Assembly: GCA_016716405.1 (NCBI GenBank)
Contig: JADJWK010000001.1
Coordinates: forward strand, 124,001 to 188,000
Direction: 5' to 3'
DNA length: 64,000 bases
Source of the DNA: Candidatus Melainabacteria bacterium
Lineage (GTDB): Bacteria; Cyanobacteriota; Vampirovibrionia; Obscuribacterales; Obscuribacteraceae
Shown here: piece by piece, positions 18,172 to 26,674 of the stretch
How the letters are laid out: each line of letters starts with the position of its first letter
Position numbering within the stretch: position 1 is the first letter of the stretch
Position numbers and translations under genes: made by a program
Notes under the pieces: model-generated
What the model saw: the letters and a program-made list of their open reading frames with translations, nothing else
The model's database searches: none
What the model was told of the DNA's origin: nothing

Positions 18172-18619
18172 TGATCTACCGTGGATTCGGGGGAAGCACC
18201 TGCAAAAGATACCGAAGTGCTGAGCAGTGGACTTCCGGATATACACGAGCCTGCCCGACAATTGGACAGGCAGCCCGGGCAGATTTAATCAAGCACGACA
18301 GACTCCCCGGCACGCCCTAATAGCAGAGCCTGAATAGCAGAGCTGGATATCCCCCTCCCCGGGATGGGCTAATGAAGCTGGGCCAGCCGAGTATCACTTA
18401 CTGAGGTTCTTAAGTGTAGTTTCTGAAACCCTTGATCTGTAAGTGTACGGGAGATCGTTTCTTTCACTCTACTCAAGGCAGCCAACTTACAAGAACCATT
18501 GCCCGAGCTTTTACAGGCAACTCACTCCACTGCTCGCGAGAGCAGTATGAGTTCGTACGCCGGGAATCGCTGCCATCGAGCCGAGCCTGATTTCAAAAAT
18601 TGAACAAAGGGAGCATGTC
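18172..18619. other. Intergenic region between divergent units
   Basis: No gene was found. It contains a hairpin with GCGA loop (ACTGCTC 18529-18535 with GAGCAGT 18540-18546) upstream of the gene at 18620, and it must hold promoters for both directions. No known riboswitch was recognised. Confidence 0.4.
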
Positions 18620-19333
18620 ATGCATGACCATCTCATGCCCCAGGCCGCTTCCGCGCCTGGCTGGTTGATTTCGTCTCTTGGCGTCCTGTTCCTCGTCTTC
18701 GCCCTCTTCTACACCTTCCGACTCCTGCGTCCCTCCATGGTTCGCAAGGCAATCGGATTCTACGACCCCGAGGGAGAAACCGGACACGCCATCTGTATGC
18801 TCGCCATGTCGAGCCATCTTGCCTTCTGGCTTGTACCCGTCTCCGCCACCGTGTGGATCTGGGTTCTGGGCTTCGGAACGGTTTATTACGCACTGCGCGC
18901 CCTCACCTGGGGACGCCTGCTTTCGTACAACAAACAATGGTGGGACTGGACCCATTCAGGCATGTATCTGGGCATGTTCGTCATGTTCCAGCCCCTGCCC
19001 CTGGGACCGGCTCTCGGCTTCGTCTTCGACAGCCTCCTCACCCTCTTCTGGCTCTGGTTCTCCCTGCTCTACATCAGGGACAGCTATCTCGACCTGAGGG
19101 CGCGCAAGGCGCTGTCTTTCGGCTCGGACCTGGCACACCTGGGAATGGGGCTGGCCATGCTGGTCATGTCGCTCTTCCCGGCGCTGCTCATGCCCCACCA
19201 CCACCACGGCATGAACAACATGCCCGACCCGGTCATCTGCACCAGCCCGCAAGCTCCCTCAGATGATCCGAACCAGGTCGTCAGCCCCGCTCCCATGGAG
19301 ACCCCGGCCGACCACCAGCACCATCACCACTAG
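18620..19333 (+). CDS. Polytopic membrane protein with His-rich C-terminus (DUF5134-like)
   Basis: Five or six membrane segments are visible (for example LISSLGVLFLVFALFYTFRL and SHLAFWLVPVSATVWIWVLG). His and Met residues sit in or near them (HDHLMPQ, GHAICMLAMSSH, HSGMYLGMFVM), and the C-terminal tail has MPHHHHGMNNMP and a terminal HQHHHH. The general layout is that of DUF5134-type proteins, which is a tentative match. The His/Met clusters and the location at the edge of the zinc island suggest metal binding. AGGGAG lies six bases before ATG 18620. It is followed 17 bases later by a small membrane protein, probably in the same transcript. Confidence 0.65.
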   Translation: MHDHLMPQAASAPGWLISSLGVLFLVFALFYTFRLLRPSMVRKAIGFYDPEGETGHAICMLAMSSHLAFWLVPVSATVWIWVLGFGTVYYALRALTWGRLLSYNKQWWDWTHSGMYLGMFVMFQPLPLGPALGFVFDSLLTLFWLWFSLLYIRDSYLDLRARKALSFGSDLAHLGMGLAMLVMSLFPALLMPHHHHGMNNMPDPVICTSPQAPSDDPNQVVSPAPMETPADHQHHHH

Positions 19334-19350
19334 AAGAGGGAGACCCCGGG

Positions 19351-19695
19351 ATGCTTTACCTCATCGTTGCGATAATCCTGCTCATTGTCTTATCGCCGGT
19401 GGCTTACATCCTCTACGCCGAGCATATGGACCGCCAGAACGACCGGGCCGAAGAGCTCCGCTTCCGGGCTATGAATCCCGCCGAAAGGCAGGAAGCTCTG
19501 GAAGCAGCCCGACGCGACCTCGTGCAGGCTCACCGGTATCTCGACCGCATGTACCGTCTCTGGCGAGGCTACAAGTGGGGATACCGCCACAACCCTTACT
19601 TCGGCCGCTACGCCGTGGCCGGACGGGAGCATTCGCGAGCCCATGCCCGGGTGAAGCGATTCGAAAGAATCGTCGCCGAATCCACCGCCTCCTAG
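19351..19695 (+). CDS. Small single-pass membrane protein
   Basis: One N-terminal membrane segment (residues 2-22, LYLIVAIILLIVLSPVAYIL) is followed by a strongly basic, helical cytoplasmic part rich in Arg, His and Tyr (RMYRLWRGYKWGYRHNPYFGRY). A Gly/Ala-type ribosome site (AGAGGGAGA) precedes the ATG. It shares a transcript with the His-rich membrane protein upstream and is followed by a strong terminator. The family is unknown. Confidence 0.65.
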   Translation: MLYLIVAIILLIVLSPVAYILYAEHMDRQNDRAEELRFRAMNPAERQEALEAARRDLVQAHRYLDRMYRLWRGYKWGYRHNPYFGRYAVAGREHSRAHARVKRFERIVAESTAS

Positions 19696-19702
19696 TTTGA
19701 CC

Positions 19703-19751
19703 ATGGGGTGTCCAGCCAGAGCATTGCTTTGCTGGACACCCCATTCTTTCT
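19703..19751 (+). terminator. Strong Rho-independent terminator
   Basis: A perfect 14-bp stem (19703-19716 with 19731-19744, ATGGGGTGTCCAGC) is followed by TCTTTCT. It ends the two-gene unit 18620-19695. Confidence 0.85.
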
Positions 19752-20213
19752 GACTCGGTTCTCCTGCTTTCAATCTTCAATCGCGTTTCTTTTAGGCTTT
19801 ATAGTATTAATTCCGTCAAGATGTCTGAAAACCAGAACCTTGCGCTAACCGTGCTAGCTGGACCAGGCGCATGCAACTGTCCTGCTTTTACTATATGAAA
19901 ATGATACCCAGTTCTCAGTAAGGAGCACGCCTGACCGCCACGCCGTATCACCCATAAATACACCGTTAATAACCGAGAACCAGCCCGGTGCATGCATTAT
20001 ACCGATTTCGACACATTGATCTTTCCCGGCCTCCCACATTAGGGTCAAGTTGCTACTTGTTCGAGATACTCCCGGAGGTTCGCTTACCCAGCTTAAGTCC
20101 TGTCTTTATCTACCTCCGGATCAGGTATCTCCTTCGTCTGCGCGAAGAGTAGATACATTGCAAATGCAACCGGGAAGCAGATGCTGCTTCCTCTAACTCG
20201 AAAGGCTTCAGAT
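19752..20213. other. Intergenic region upstream of the ZIP transporter
   Basis: No convincing gene. A short inverted repeat TTGCA-AA-TGCAA lies at about 20158-20169, but no copy of the TGATAA-N4-TTATCA box was found, so control of the ZIP gene by that box is not supported by sequence. Confidence 0.4.
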
Positions 20214-21248
20214 ATGACCTTGGCATACGCGGTTCTGGCGGCTCTGGCCGTCAGTTGTGTTTCCCTTCTCGGGGTTTTTACCTTCCTGGGCAATGAGTCC
20301 ATCAACAAGCGAGTCATGCACCTTCTGGTCGCACTCGCTGCCGGAGCCATGCTCGGGAATGCCCTTCTTCACCTCGTTCCTCACTCTCTGTCCCTGGAGT
20401 CCGAGTGGCTCAAGAATAATCCGGGGTTCGTGGAGATTTTCCACGGGCACAGCGATGAGGCTGAGCATGACCATGACGGGCACGCTCATGCCGCCGACCC
20501 GCACGATCATGATCACGCCGTCAAGCACGATCACGACCACGCTCATGACGGGCACGCTCACGCCGCCGATCCGCACGATCATGATCACGCCGTCAAGCAC
20601 GATCACGACCACGCTCATGACGGGCACGCTCACGCCGCCGACCCGCACGATCATGATCACGCCGTCAAGCACGATCACGCTCATGGCGGGCATTCCCACA
20701 CCGGTCTGCTCAGCATCTTCCTCGTCCTAGCGGGCTTTCTGGGCTTCCTCGCTCTTCACTCCACCATGCTCAAGATGAGCAGGTCGAGCGAGACCAGCCG
20801 CCTCACCGAAGGCTGGCTGGTTGCCTTCGGTGACGGCGTCGAGAACTTCCTCGACGGCATGGTCATCGGCGCGGCGTTCCTCGTCAGCGTTCCTGTCGGT
20901 ATCGCGGCCACTCTCACCATTTTCATCCACGAGATTCCGCTCGAGGCAGGCGACTTCGCCGTGATCCGGCATGCCGGTTTCTCGCGAGCAAAGGCCCTCC
21001 TGCTCAACTTCCTCAGCGGTCTGCTCAGCGTGGCCGGGGCGGTGATCGCCGTCATCGTCGGAATGGCGATTCCGGAGCTAGCTTTCTTCGCGACGCCCAT
21101 CGCCGCCGGGGCCTTCCTCTACATCGCCGGCTCCATCCTCATCCCGCATGTCCGGGACATCGGCAAAAGCGACGGCAGGACCTTCCAGTACTTCGCCGTT
21201 ACCCTGGCTGGTATTGCCCTGATGGCGCTTATCCTGCTCCTCGAGTAG
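20214..21248 (+). CDS. ZIP-family divalent metal transporter with repeated His-rich loop
   Basis: The protein has about eight membrane segments and the ZIP signature positions: HLVPHS near TM2-3, GVENFLDGMVIGAAF in TM4 (usual form HNFxDG) and HEIPLEAGDFAVIRHAG in TM5 (usual HEIPHELGDFA). The cytoplasmic loop between TM3 and TM4 is greatly enlarged by three 24-residue repeats of the type GHAHAADPHDHDHAVKHDHD, a probable metal-binding buffer. ATG 20214 was preferred (AAAGG upstream, membrane segment begins at once); ATG 20181 is in frame and also has a ribosome-like site. It ends at a clear terminator. Zn or Fe uptake is the family role; zinc is favoured by the neighbourhood. Confidence 0.88.
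   Translation: MTLAYAVLAALAVSCVSLLGVFTFLGNESINKRVMHLLVALAAGAMLGNALLHLVPHSLSLESEWLKNNPGFVEIFHGHSDEAEHDHDGHAHAADPHDHDHAVKHDHDHAHDGHAHAADPHDHDHAVKHDHDHAHDGHAHAADPHDHDHAVKHDHAHGGHSHTGLLSIFLVLAGFLGFLALHSTMLKMSRSSETSRLTEGWLVAFGDGVENFLDGMVIGAAFLVSVPVGIAATLTIFIHEIPLEAGDFAVIRHAGFSRAKALLLNFLSGLLSVAGAVIAVIVGMAIPELAFFATPIAAGAFLYIAGSILIPHVRDIGKSDGRTFQYFAVTLAGIALMALILLLE
20475..20690. repeat. Three 72-bp tandem repeats in the ZIP gene
   Basis: Copies at 20475-20546, 20547-20618 and 20619-20690 are nearly identical; the third diverges at its end. Each encodes a 24-residue His/Asp-rich unit, so gain or loss of copies keeps the frame. Confidence 0.9.
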
Positions 21249-21282
21249 GGACCGCCGAAGTTGTAACCACCGACCTCTCTCG

Positions 21283-21315
21283 GAAGGAGCAGGGACTTCG
21301 TGTCCCTGCTTCTTC
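21283..21315 (+). terminator. Rho-independent terminator after the ZIP gene
   Basis: GCAGGGAC (21289-21296) pairs with GTCCCTGC (21302-21309), extended outward by GAAG/CTTC with one mismatch, then TTCTTCCTT. Confidence 0.75.
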
Positions 21316-21366
21316 CTTGCAAGAGAGCCCGAATCAAATCAACTGAATCAATCGAGAGGACCTCCC

Positions 21367-22545
21367 ATGCTTGATTGCCTCATCATTGGCGGTGGCATAC
21401 ACGGCACGCATCTGGCCACCAGGCTGGTGACTCGTGAGGGCTTGCCGCTTGATCGAATTCGAATTCTCGACCCGAATGATGCGCCCTGCCAGCGGTGGAA
21501 AGACTTGACCGGCAGAACCGGCATGCGCTTTCTCCGCTCTCCCATCGTTCATCATCTCGATGTCGATCCGTGGTCTTTGATGAAGTTCATGGAACGTCCC
21601 GATGTACGTCCGTGGGCTTCCACCATTGGTCCCAAACAGCAACCTTCCCTCCGGCTCTTCAACGCCCATATCGACCATGTCCTCGATAAATCCGGAATCT
21701 ACAAGATTTACCGGCGGGGACTGGCTCTCGGAATCAAAGACAGAGGGACGCACCTGGAAGTAGAGACTTCGGCAGGCTCCATCGAGTCCCGAAAGGTGAT
21801 TCTGGCCATAAGCTCCAACGAGACCCCCAGAATGCCTGACTGGCTCGCTAATCTGGTCTCCGAAGGAGCACCGGTTCGGCATATATTCGAGCCCGGTTTC
21901 AGCCGGCATTCGATTATCCCTTCCTTCACCTACGCCGTCATCGGCAGTGGTCTCTCCGCCGTTCAGCTATCCCTGGCCATCGCCAGGAAAGCTCCGGGAC
22001 GGGTTCTACTGATGACCAAAGGACCGCTCGAGGTCGCAGAGCTCGACTTCGACCCTTGCTGGATAGGACCGAAGTGCCAGGAGCCCTTCGGCAAGGTGCC
22101 TGATTACGGGAAGCGCCGCTCTATCGTTACGGCAGCGCGCAACGCCGGCACCATTCCGGAAGCTATCTCCAGGTCCCTGGAGCAAGACGAATCCAGGGGG
22201 CTCCTCAAGGTCCTCCGCTCGAGGGCAACGGCCGGGTCGCAAACCTCTGACGGCAGGGTGATCCTCACTCTGGCGAACGGGCAGACCCATACGGTTGACC
22301 GCGTCCTTGTAGCCATCGGATTCGAGAAATCCGCTCCGGGCGAATCCTGGCTTCAGACCGTCGCCGGGGACATCGGACTTGTCACCCACAGCGATGGCTA
22401 CCCCGTCGTCGACAAAAATCTCCGCTGGCACGAGCGAATCCTCGTAACCGGCGCCCTCGCCGAGCTGGAGGTCGGAGCGGCCGCCCGCAATATCGTCGGG
22501 GCGAGAATCGCCGGCGACCGAATCGGCCCGCTTTTCAGGGGCTGA
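21367..22545 (+). CDS. FAD/NAD(P)-binding oxidoreductase, flavin monooxygenase-like (paralog 1)
   Basis: The N-terminus LIIGGGIHGTHLA (FAD-binding GxGxxG) at residues 5-17, a second nucleotide motif AVIGSGLSAVQLSLA (about 182-196) and VLVAIGFE (about 312) follow the order seen in two-dinucleotide-binding flavoproteins such as SidA/IucD-type N-hydroxylases and class B monooxygenases. It is about 392 residues long. It aligns along its whole length with the protein encoded at 23195-24421 on the opposite strand. The substrate is unknown. AGAGGACCTCCC precedes the ATG. It stands alone between two terminators. A role in making or modifying a metal-binding small molecule is only an idea from context. 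Confidence 0.75.
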   Translation: MLDCLIIGGGIHGTHLATRLVTREGLPLDRIRILDPNDAPCQRWKDLTGRTGMRFLRSPIVHHLDVDPWSLMKFMERPDVRPWASTIGPKQQPSLRLFNAHIDHVLDKSGIYKIYRRGLALGIKDRGTHLEVETSAGSIESRKVILAISSNETPRMPDWLANLVSEGAPVRHIFEPGFSRHSIIPSFTYAVIGSGLSAVQLSLAIARKAPGRVLLMTKGPLEVAELDFDPCWIGPKCQEPFGKVPDYGKRRSIVTAARNAGTIPEAISRSLEQDESRGLLKVLRSRATAGSQTSDGRVILTLANGQTHTVDRVLVAIGFEKSAPGESWLQTVAGDIGLVTHSDGYPVVDKNLRWHERILVTGALAELEVGAAARNIVGARIAGDRIGPLFRG

Positions 22546-22611
22546 CAGAAATAGAGGGAAAACATCATCGCCGGGGCCGAGACCAAAGAAAAACGGACTG
22601 ATGCGATTAAG

Positions 22612-22651
22612 GGGCACTCATTCATGCATGCATGAGTGCCCTTTCCTTTTT
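22612..22651 (+). terminator. Rho-independent terminator
   Basis: GGGCACTCAT (22612-22621) pairs with ATGAGTGCCC (22632-22641), followed by TTTCCTTTTT. It lies after the flavoprotein gene. Confidence 0.8.
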
Positions 22652-22727
22652 CAACAACTTCTACTATCTTTTTTCGTATTCCCAAAACAGCCTTGCGGAC
22701 TTTGACGTTTAATGGATCTTCCGAAGC

Positions 22728-22747
22728 AATGATTTATGATTACCATG
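22728..22747. promoter_or_regulatory. Degenerate Fur/Zur-type box
   Basis: TGATTTATGATTACCA (core 22730-22745) matches TGATAA-N4-TTATCA except at three arm positions, and it lies about 30 bases before the MerC-like gene. It is weaker than the four other boxes. Confidence 0.4.
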
Positions 22748-22778
22748 TAGTTAGAGAATCAACTGCAAGGGAATTGTC

Positions 22779-23198
22779 ATGGCAGAACATCGAAACCGCT
22801 TTTCGGCAAAGCTCGAAGAATCTCTGGCGGTACTCTCGATAGTGGCACCGATCATTTGTCTCGTCGATTGCCTGGTCATTCCGGCTGCTCTTGTTTTGCT
22901 GCCGGCCATGGGCTTCCATCATGTCTTTCACGGCATCAGCGATCAGTTCTTTGCCATAATGGTTCTCTTGATCTGCGGTCCGGTCTTGATCCCGGGATTT
23001 CTCCAGCACAGGAAGAAAAGGGTTCTTTTCTTGATGGCTCTCGGATTCGCCAGTATTTTCCTTGCGAACTTCTTGAGCGATAGACTGGACGAGACCCTGC
23101 ACCTTTCGCTCTCGGTGCTGGGGAGCGCCTGCCTGATCAAAGCGAATCTAGACAATAAGCGCCTGAGGAAATGCGGCTGCAAGCACGGACACGGCTAG
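22779..23198 (+). CDS. MerC-family membrane protein
   Basis: Four membrane segments and an early Cys pair in the first one (C27 and C31 in IICLVDCLVIP) match the MerC family of small metal-transport proteins. The C-terminus ends with KCGCKHGHG, a further possible metal site. AGGGA lies seven bases before the ATG. No mer operon genes are near. The weak TGATAA-type box upstream and the surrounding genes suggest a role in zinc or another soft metal rather than mercury. The 3' end overlaps the convergent flavoprotein gene by four bases. Confidence 0.75.
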   Translation: MAEHRNRFSAKLEESLAVLSIVAPIICLVDCLVIPAALVLLPAMGFHHVFHGISDQFFAIMVLLICGPVLIPGFLQHRKKRVLFLMALGFASIFLANFLSDRLDETLHLSLSVLGSACLIKANLDNKRLRKCGCKHGHG

Positions 23199-24421
23199 AG
23201 CCCCGCGCGCCGTCTCTGAAAGTAGTAGTAAGCATGCTCTCTCGGCTTTGTCCGCCCGGGTCTTACTGCTTTGATAATTCGCTCGGCCGCCAGCCTCGCT
23301 CCCACTATATTTCGGGAAGCCGGACCAACTCCAAGCTCAGCCAGCGGGCCCGTGACAAAGAGTCCATCGGCCCACCTCAGGTACTCATCGACCCTTGGAT
23401 ATCCGCATGGAGCGCAGGGAAGATCGAGACTTCTCACGGCGTTCTCGATGAAAGCGCCACCCGGACGGCATTTCTCGAAACCTGTGGCGAGAATCAGGAG
23501 ATCGCAGGAGAGAGCCCCACCATCCGCGAGGGACAGGGTCACACACCCTGAGCCTTCCTGAGCGCGCTCGACGGTGCCCTCTACCGTAGAGAGATCTCCT
23601 GCCTCCACCGCCCTGTCGATATGCCTGGCGACTTCTTCCGGAAACGAGCCACCATGACGGGATTGCTCGACGGTACGTCGCCTCAGGGAAAGATCGCCCT
23701 GTCTCCTCAGCCTGTTTATACAGCGACCCTCGAGCCAGCATGGATCAGCGTCGAACTGGCATGTTTGCAGCCGTCGAGAATGAAGCAGGAAGACCCTGCC
23801 CTTTTGCTGCTTTGCCAGAGCAAGTGCAACCTGCGCTCCACTTATACCGCCACCCACCACCACTGCTGACGTCCAATCGCGGTCAGCGACACCTGGGAAT
23901 TCTCTGGAGAATACGTGGGCGACCAGCCCCGACTGCCTCAGCGCCGCTGCCCAGGCGGGTATCCTGAGACATTCGGACGCACCTGTTGAAAGTATCACTC
24001 TTCTCGACTCGAATGCCCCCCGGTCCGTATGGACTACGAATCCGTCAGACGTCCTCGCTATGGAGGTTGCTGCTGCCTGATAGCGGAATGAGCTCAAGTC
24101 TCCACGCCGGATCACATGATCGCAATGAGCATCGAAGAGCCGCAGGGAAGGACGCTTATACCTTGAATACAGGTCGGCGCTACCGCCAGTGCTGGCGGCA
24201 AAACGCAAAAGAGAGCCAGGACCGATATCCAGGCTGTGCTCGGCGGGCGACCGCAAGAACTCCATACCAGTGTTCCTGGTGAACCGCCTCCAGACCGCCA
24301 GGGGCTCCTCGTGCGGATCGATGACCATCAACTCGTCCGGTGTAGCGTTGCTCCCTCGAGCCAGGTAGTTGCTCATATAGGTGCCGTGAATCCCTCCGCC
24401 CACGACAATCCAGTCGAGCAT
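23195..24421 (-). CDS. FAD/NAD(P)-binding oxidoreductase, flavin monooxygenase-like (paralog 2)
   Basis: WIVVGGGIHGTYMSNYL (residues 4-20) and SAVVVGGGISGAQVALALA (about 188-206) are the two dinucleotide-binding motifs, with LLILATGFE (about 312) as the linking ATG motif. It matches the protein at 21367 throughout (for example GMEFLRSPAEHSLDI / GMRFLRSPIVHHLDV, and the DPCW motif with nearby Cys). Its last 25 residues (REHAYYYFQRRRAGL) are extra. GGAGG lies nine bases before ATG 24421. The gene is divergent from the TauE/SafE permease, with the palindromic box 24458-24477 between them, so both are likely to be zinc-responsive. The reaction is unknown. Confidence 0.75.
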   Translation of the reverse strand: MLDWIVVGGGIHGTYMSNYLARGSNATPDELMVIDPHEEPLAVWRRFTRNTGMEFLRSPAEHSLDIGPGSLLRFAASTGGSADLYSRYKRPSLRLFDAHCDHVIRRGDLSSFRYQAAATSIARTSDGFVVHTDRGAFESRRVILSTGASECLRIPAWAAALRQSGLVAHVFSREFPGVADRDWTSAVVVGGGISGAQVALALAKQQKGRVFLLHSRRLQTCQFDADPCWLEGRCINRLRRQGDLSLRRRTVEQSRHGGSFPEEVARHIDRAVEAGDLSTVEGTVERAQEGSGCVTLSLADGGALSCDLLILATGFEKCRPGGAFIENAVRSLDLPCAPCGYPRVDEYLRWADGLFVTGPLAELGVGPASRNIVGARLAAERIIKAVRPGRTKPREHAYYYFQRRRAGL

Positions 24422-24457
24422 CTTTCGAGCCTCCCCAATTCCTTTGGTTTACAGCTT

Positions 24458-24477
24458 AATGATAAGTGATTATCATT
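24458..24477. promoter_or_regulatory. Fur/Zur-type operator
   Basis: A perfect inverted repeat AATGATAA-GTGA-TTATCATT with 8-base arms, between the divergent flavoprotein (24421, minus) and TauE/SafE (24507, plus) genes. It is one of four matching boxes in the window. Confidence 0.8.
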
Positions 24478-24506
24478 ACCTGCGCAACCCCGCCCGGAGA
24501 GATCCA

Positions 24507-25400
24507 ATGATCAAAGCAGAAGCTATTCCCCCTTTCGGCATGCCGAACTGCCGATGTATCGGGCTACTCTTCTTTCTGGCAACCTGGCTACTGGTATTCC
24601 TTGCAATCACGCCCGATCCAGCAGCATCACTGCCCGCCGGACTGCTCTTCACCCTTGTCGGATTCGGCGGCGCCGTCATCGGAAATGTCACCGCTATCGG
24701 TGGCGGCCTCGTATTCATTCCCGTCCTCGTATTCATGCACCAGATCCCTTCTGTCGCAGCACTCAAAATCAGCATCGCTACCCAGGCGTTCGGAATGACG
24801 AGCGGAGCATTAGCCTGGAATCGAACCAATCGAATCCCCTGGGAGGTCGTCGCCTGGGCTTTGCCGGGGATGCTGATCGGAAGCACGATAAGCTCGCTGG
24901 TAATCCACCCCAGCTCAGCCCTGGTAAAAGGACTCTTCGGACCAGTATCGATATTGCTAGGGATCCTACTCTTGCTTACCGCATCGCGTCGCGGCCGGGC
25001 CAGGCGAACCTGGGATGGAAGGGCAAAGGCTGCTGTAGTCGCGGCGTCGTCCGTCGGCGGACTGCTTACCGGATGGGTAGCAATCGGAGAAGGAGAAGTG
25101 GTGGCAGCCACTCTCATGCTCGGCTTCGGCTTTGCCGCCCCGGAATCGATAGCGCTCGGCGTCACTCTGCTCTCAATCAATTCAATATATCTCGCCATAC
25201 TTCACCTGACTCTCCTTGGCGGAGTCCCCTGGGAAATCGCGATCTTTACCATCCTGGGCTGTGTTTTCGGCGCTCAGACGGCACCCGCCCTGGCCAGAAT
25301 GACCGGTCAAAAAAGGCTGAAAATCATCTTTGCTTGCGTAGCCATTCTCGACGGCTTGCTATTCTGTTCACAGCAATTTATCCTCAGCCCTGACCGCTGA
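24507..25400 (+). CDS. TauE/SafE-family membrane permease
   Basis: There are about eight membrane segments, with the two repeated halves of the family: GFGGAVIGNVTAIGGGLVFIPVL (about residues 48-70) and ASSVGGLLTGWVAIGEGEVVAATLML (second half). Both carry the conserved Gly-rich turn. Known members export or import sulfur-containing anions such as sulfite, sulfoacetate or taurine; the substrate here is unknown. ATG 24507 was chosen: GGAGAGATCC precedes it, and upstream in-frame starts would lie inside the operator. Its 3' end overlaps the convergent BT1-type transporter by 33 bases. The box upstream suggests control by a Fur-family protein. Confidence 0.8.
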   Translation: MIKAEAIPPFGMPNCRCIGLLFFLATWLLVFLAITPDPAASLPAGLLFTLVGFGGAVIGNVTAIGGGLVFIPVLVFMHQIPSVAALKISIATQAFGMTSGALAWNRTNRIPWEVVAWALPGMLIGSTISSLVIHPSSALVKGLFGPVSILLGILLLLTASRRGRARRTWDGRAKAAVVAASSVGGLLTGWVAIGEGEVVAATLMLGFGFAAPESIALGVTLLSINSIYLAILHLTLLGGVPWEIAIFTILGCVFGAQTAPALARMTGQKRLKIIFACVAILDGLLFCSQQFILSPDR

Positions 25401-26642
25401 AAGCGGGGGCATCCTGTGAAACGAAATTTCCTCGTCTTTCCTGCGATATATGAGAAGCAGGGAAAGAGCCGGAGGAATCGAGGCAATCAGCACAAGAGCG
25501 CCATAATCGTTGCCGAGCCCGTGGGTGAAGAGCTGGCCCCCGAAAAACATAGCGCTGCAAGTAGTCAGATTCAAGACCGCGACGATAACCGACATCATTG
25601 ACGCTTCCACTCCTTCAGGGCAGGAATCCGATGCCAGACCATAGATGGTGAGCACAGCAAACATGTTCGCGAATCCATGAAAGAGCTCGAGCAGTATCGC
25701 CGAAAGAGGAGTGCTCAAAAAGCTGTAGGCCAGAATGCTGGAGAAAAGAAGCAAAGCCGTGACGATACACTGCTTTCGATTGGAGAGCCCCTTTGTCACT
25801 GTTCCGAAAAGAATCGCGCCGACAATCGTGCCGGCAGCCATCCAGGCAGAAAGCTGGCCGATAAGCGCTTGCGTAAAAACCAGGGTCCTGGACTCATGAT
25901 AGTAGAGGGCAGGCCCGTAGGCCATGGTGAAATTCCAGAGACAGGTCAGAAGGACGATATAGCCGACTTCCCTGGATCTCATCGAGAGCAAGATCTTTTG
26001 CAACCTGGACCTGATATGTTCGGCATCGGCATCGGCGGCACGCCTTGGCTCTCTCAACCAGATCAGAGTGAGGACCGAAAGGGCAAACGCGCAGGAAGAG
26101 GCGATCATAGCCGCTATTTGCAGTGACTTCTCCGGACTGGCTATATGACACAGGTAACCGGCGCCTGTAACAACGAAAATATTGGTCAGATAGTAGCCGA
26201 GTTCCTGGATTCGAAAGTAGCTGCGAGTTCTGCCATCGCTCCGTCCTCGCTCGACAGCGAGACCGACCATGAGAGCCGTGGAGACGGCCATACAGGTGGC
26301 AGCTATGACCAGACTGCCGAGAACAGGCACGAGCGAGCAGAACTGGCTCATTACAAAAAATGCGCACGAGGCTACCAGGCTTCCTATGACAAGATAGCTC
26401 TTTCGCCGGTAGCCCAGAAGCGGTATCGCATCCGATATCATGCCGTAGACAGGCTTGATGATCCAGGGAATCATCATCACCGACATGATCAGCGATATCT
26501 CGCCGGCATTGAGGGACAGCCCCTCCAGAAGGAAGTACTGGGTCGGTTGCCCGACTACGCCGAACTGCGCGCAGGCAAAGCCTTGAAGCACATAGGCCGC
26601 AAAAAAGAACGCCGATAGATTCGCCTCAGCCAACTGCCTCAT
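25368..26642 (-). CDS. BT1/MFS-type membrane transporter
   Basis: Twelve membrane segments and family-like features (QFGVVGQPTQYFLLEGLSLNAGEI, IMSVMMIPWIIKPVYGMISDAIPLLGYRRKSYL, with YRRK in loop 2-3) match the folate/biopterin transporter (BT1) branch of the major facilitator superfamily. The substrate is unknown. A perfect TGATAA-N4-TTATCA box lies nine bases before the start codon, which argues for its own metal-controlled promoter as well as read-through from the S18-COG0523 operon upstream. In zinc limitation some bacteria induce alternatives in folate metabolism, so a pterin-related role is conceivable; this is inference. Confidence 0.75.
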   Translation of the reverse strand: MRQLAEANLSAFFFAAYVLQGFACAQFGVVGQPTQYFLLEGLSLNAGEISLIMSVMMIPWIIKPVYGMISDAIPLLGYRRKSYLVIGSLVASCAFFVMSQFCSLVPVLGSLVIAATCMAVSTALMVGLAVERGRSDGRTRSYFRIQELGYYLTNIFVVTGAGYLCHIASPEKSLQIAAMIASSCAFALSVLTLIWLREPRRAADADAEHIRSRLQKILLSMRSREVGYIVLLTCLWNFTMAYGPALYYHESRTLVFTQALIGQLSAWMAAGTIVGAILFGTVTKGLSNRKQCIVTALLLFSSILAYSFLSTPLSAILLELFHGFANMFAVLTIYGLASDSCPEGVEASMMSVIVAVLNLTTCSAMFFGGQLFTHGLGNDYGALVLIASIPPALSLLLIYRRKDEEISFHRMPPLSAVRAEDKLL

Positions 26643-26650
26643 TCGCAGAA

Positions 26651-26666
26651 TGATAACCTATTATCA
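26651..26666. promoter_or_regulatory. Fur/Zur-type operator
   Basis: TGATAA-CCTA-TTATCA, a perfect 6-base-arm inverted repeat between the S18 gene stop (26675) and the BT1-type transporter start (26642). Confidence 0.8.
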
Positions 26667-26674
26667 ATAGTAGG

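Noticed and set aside
20158..20169. TTGCA-AA-TGCAA inverted repeat considered as a Zur box for the ZIP gene
   Set aside because: It does not match TGATAA-N4-TTATCA and is too short to claim as a site.
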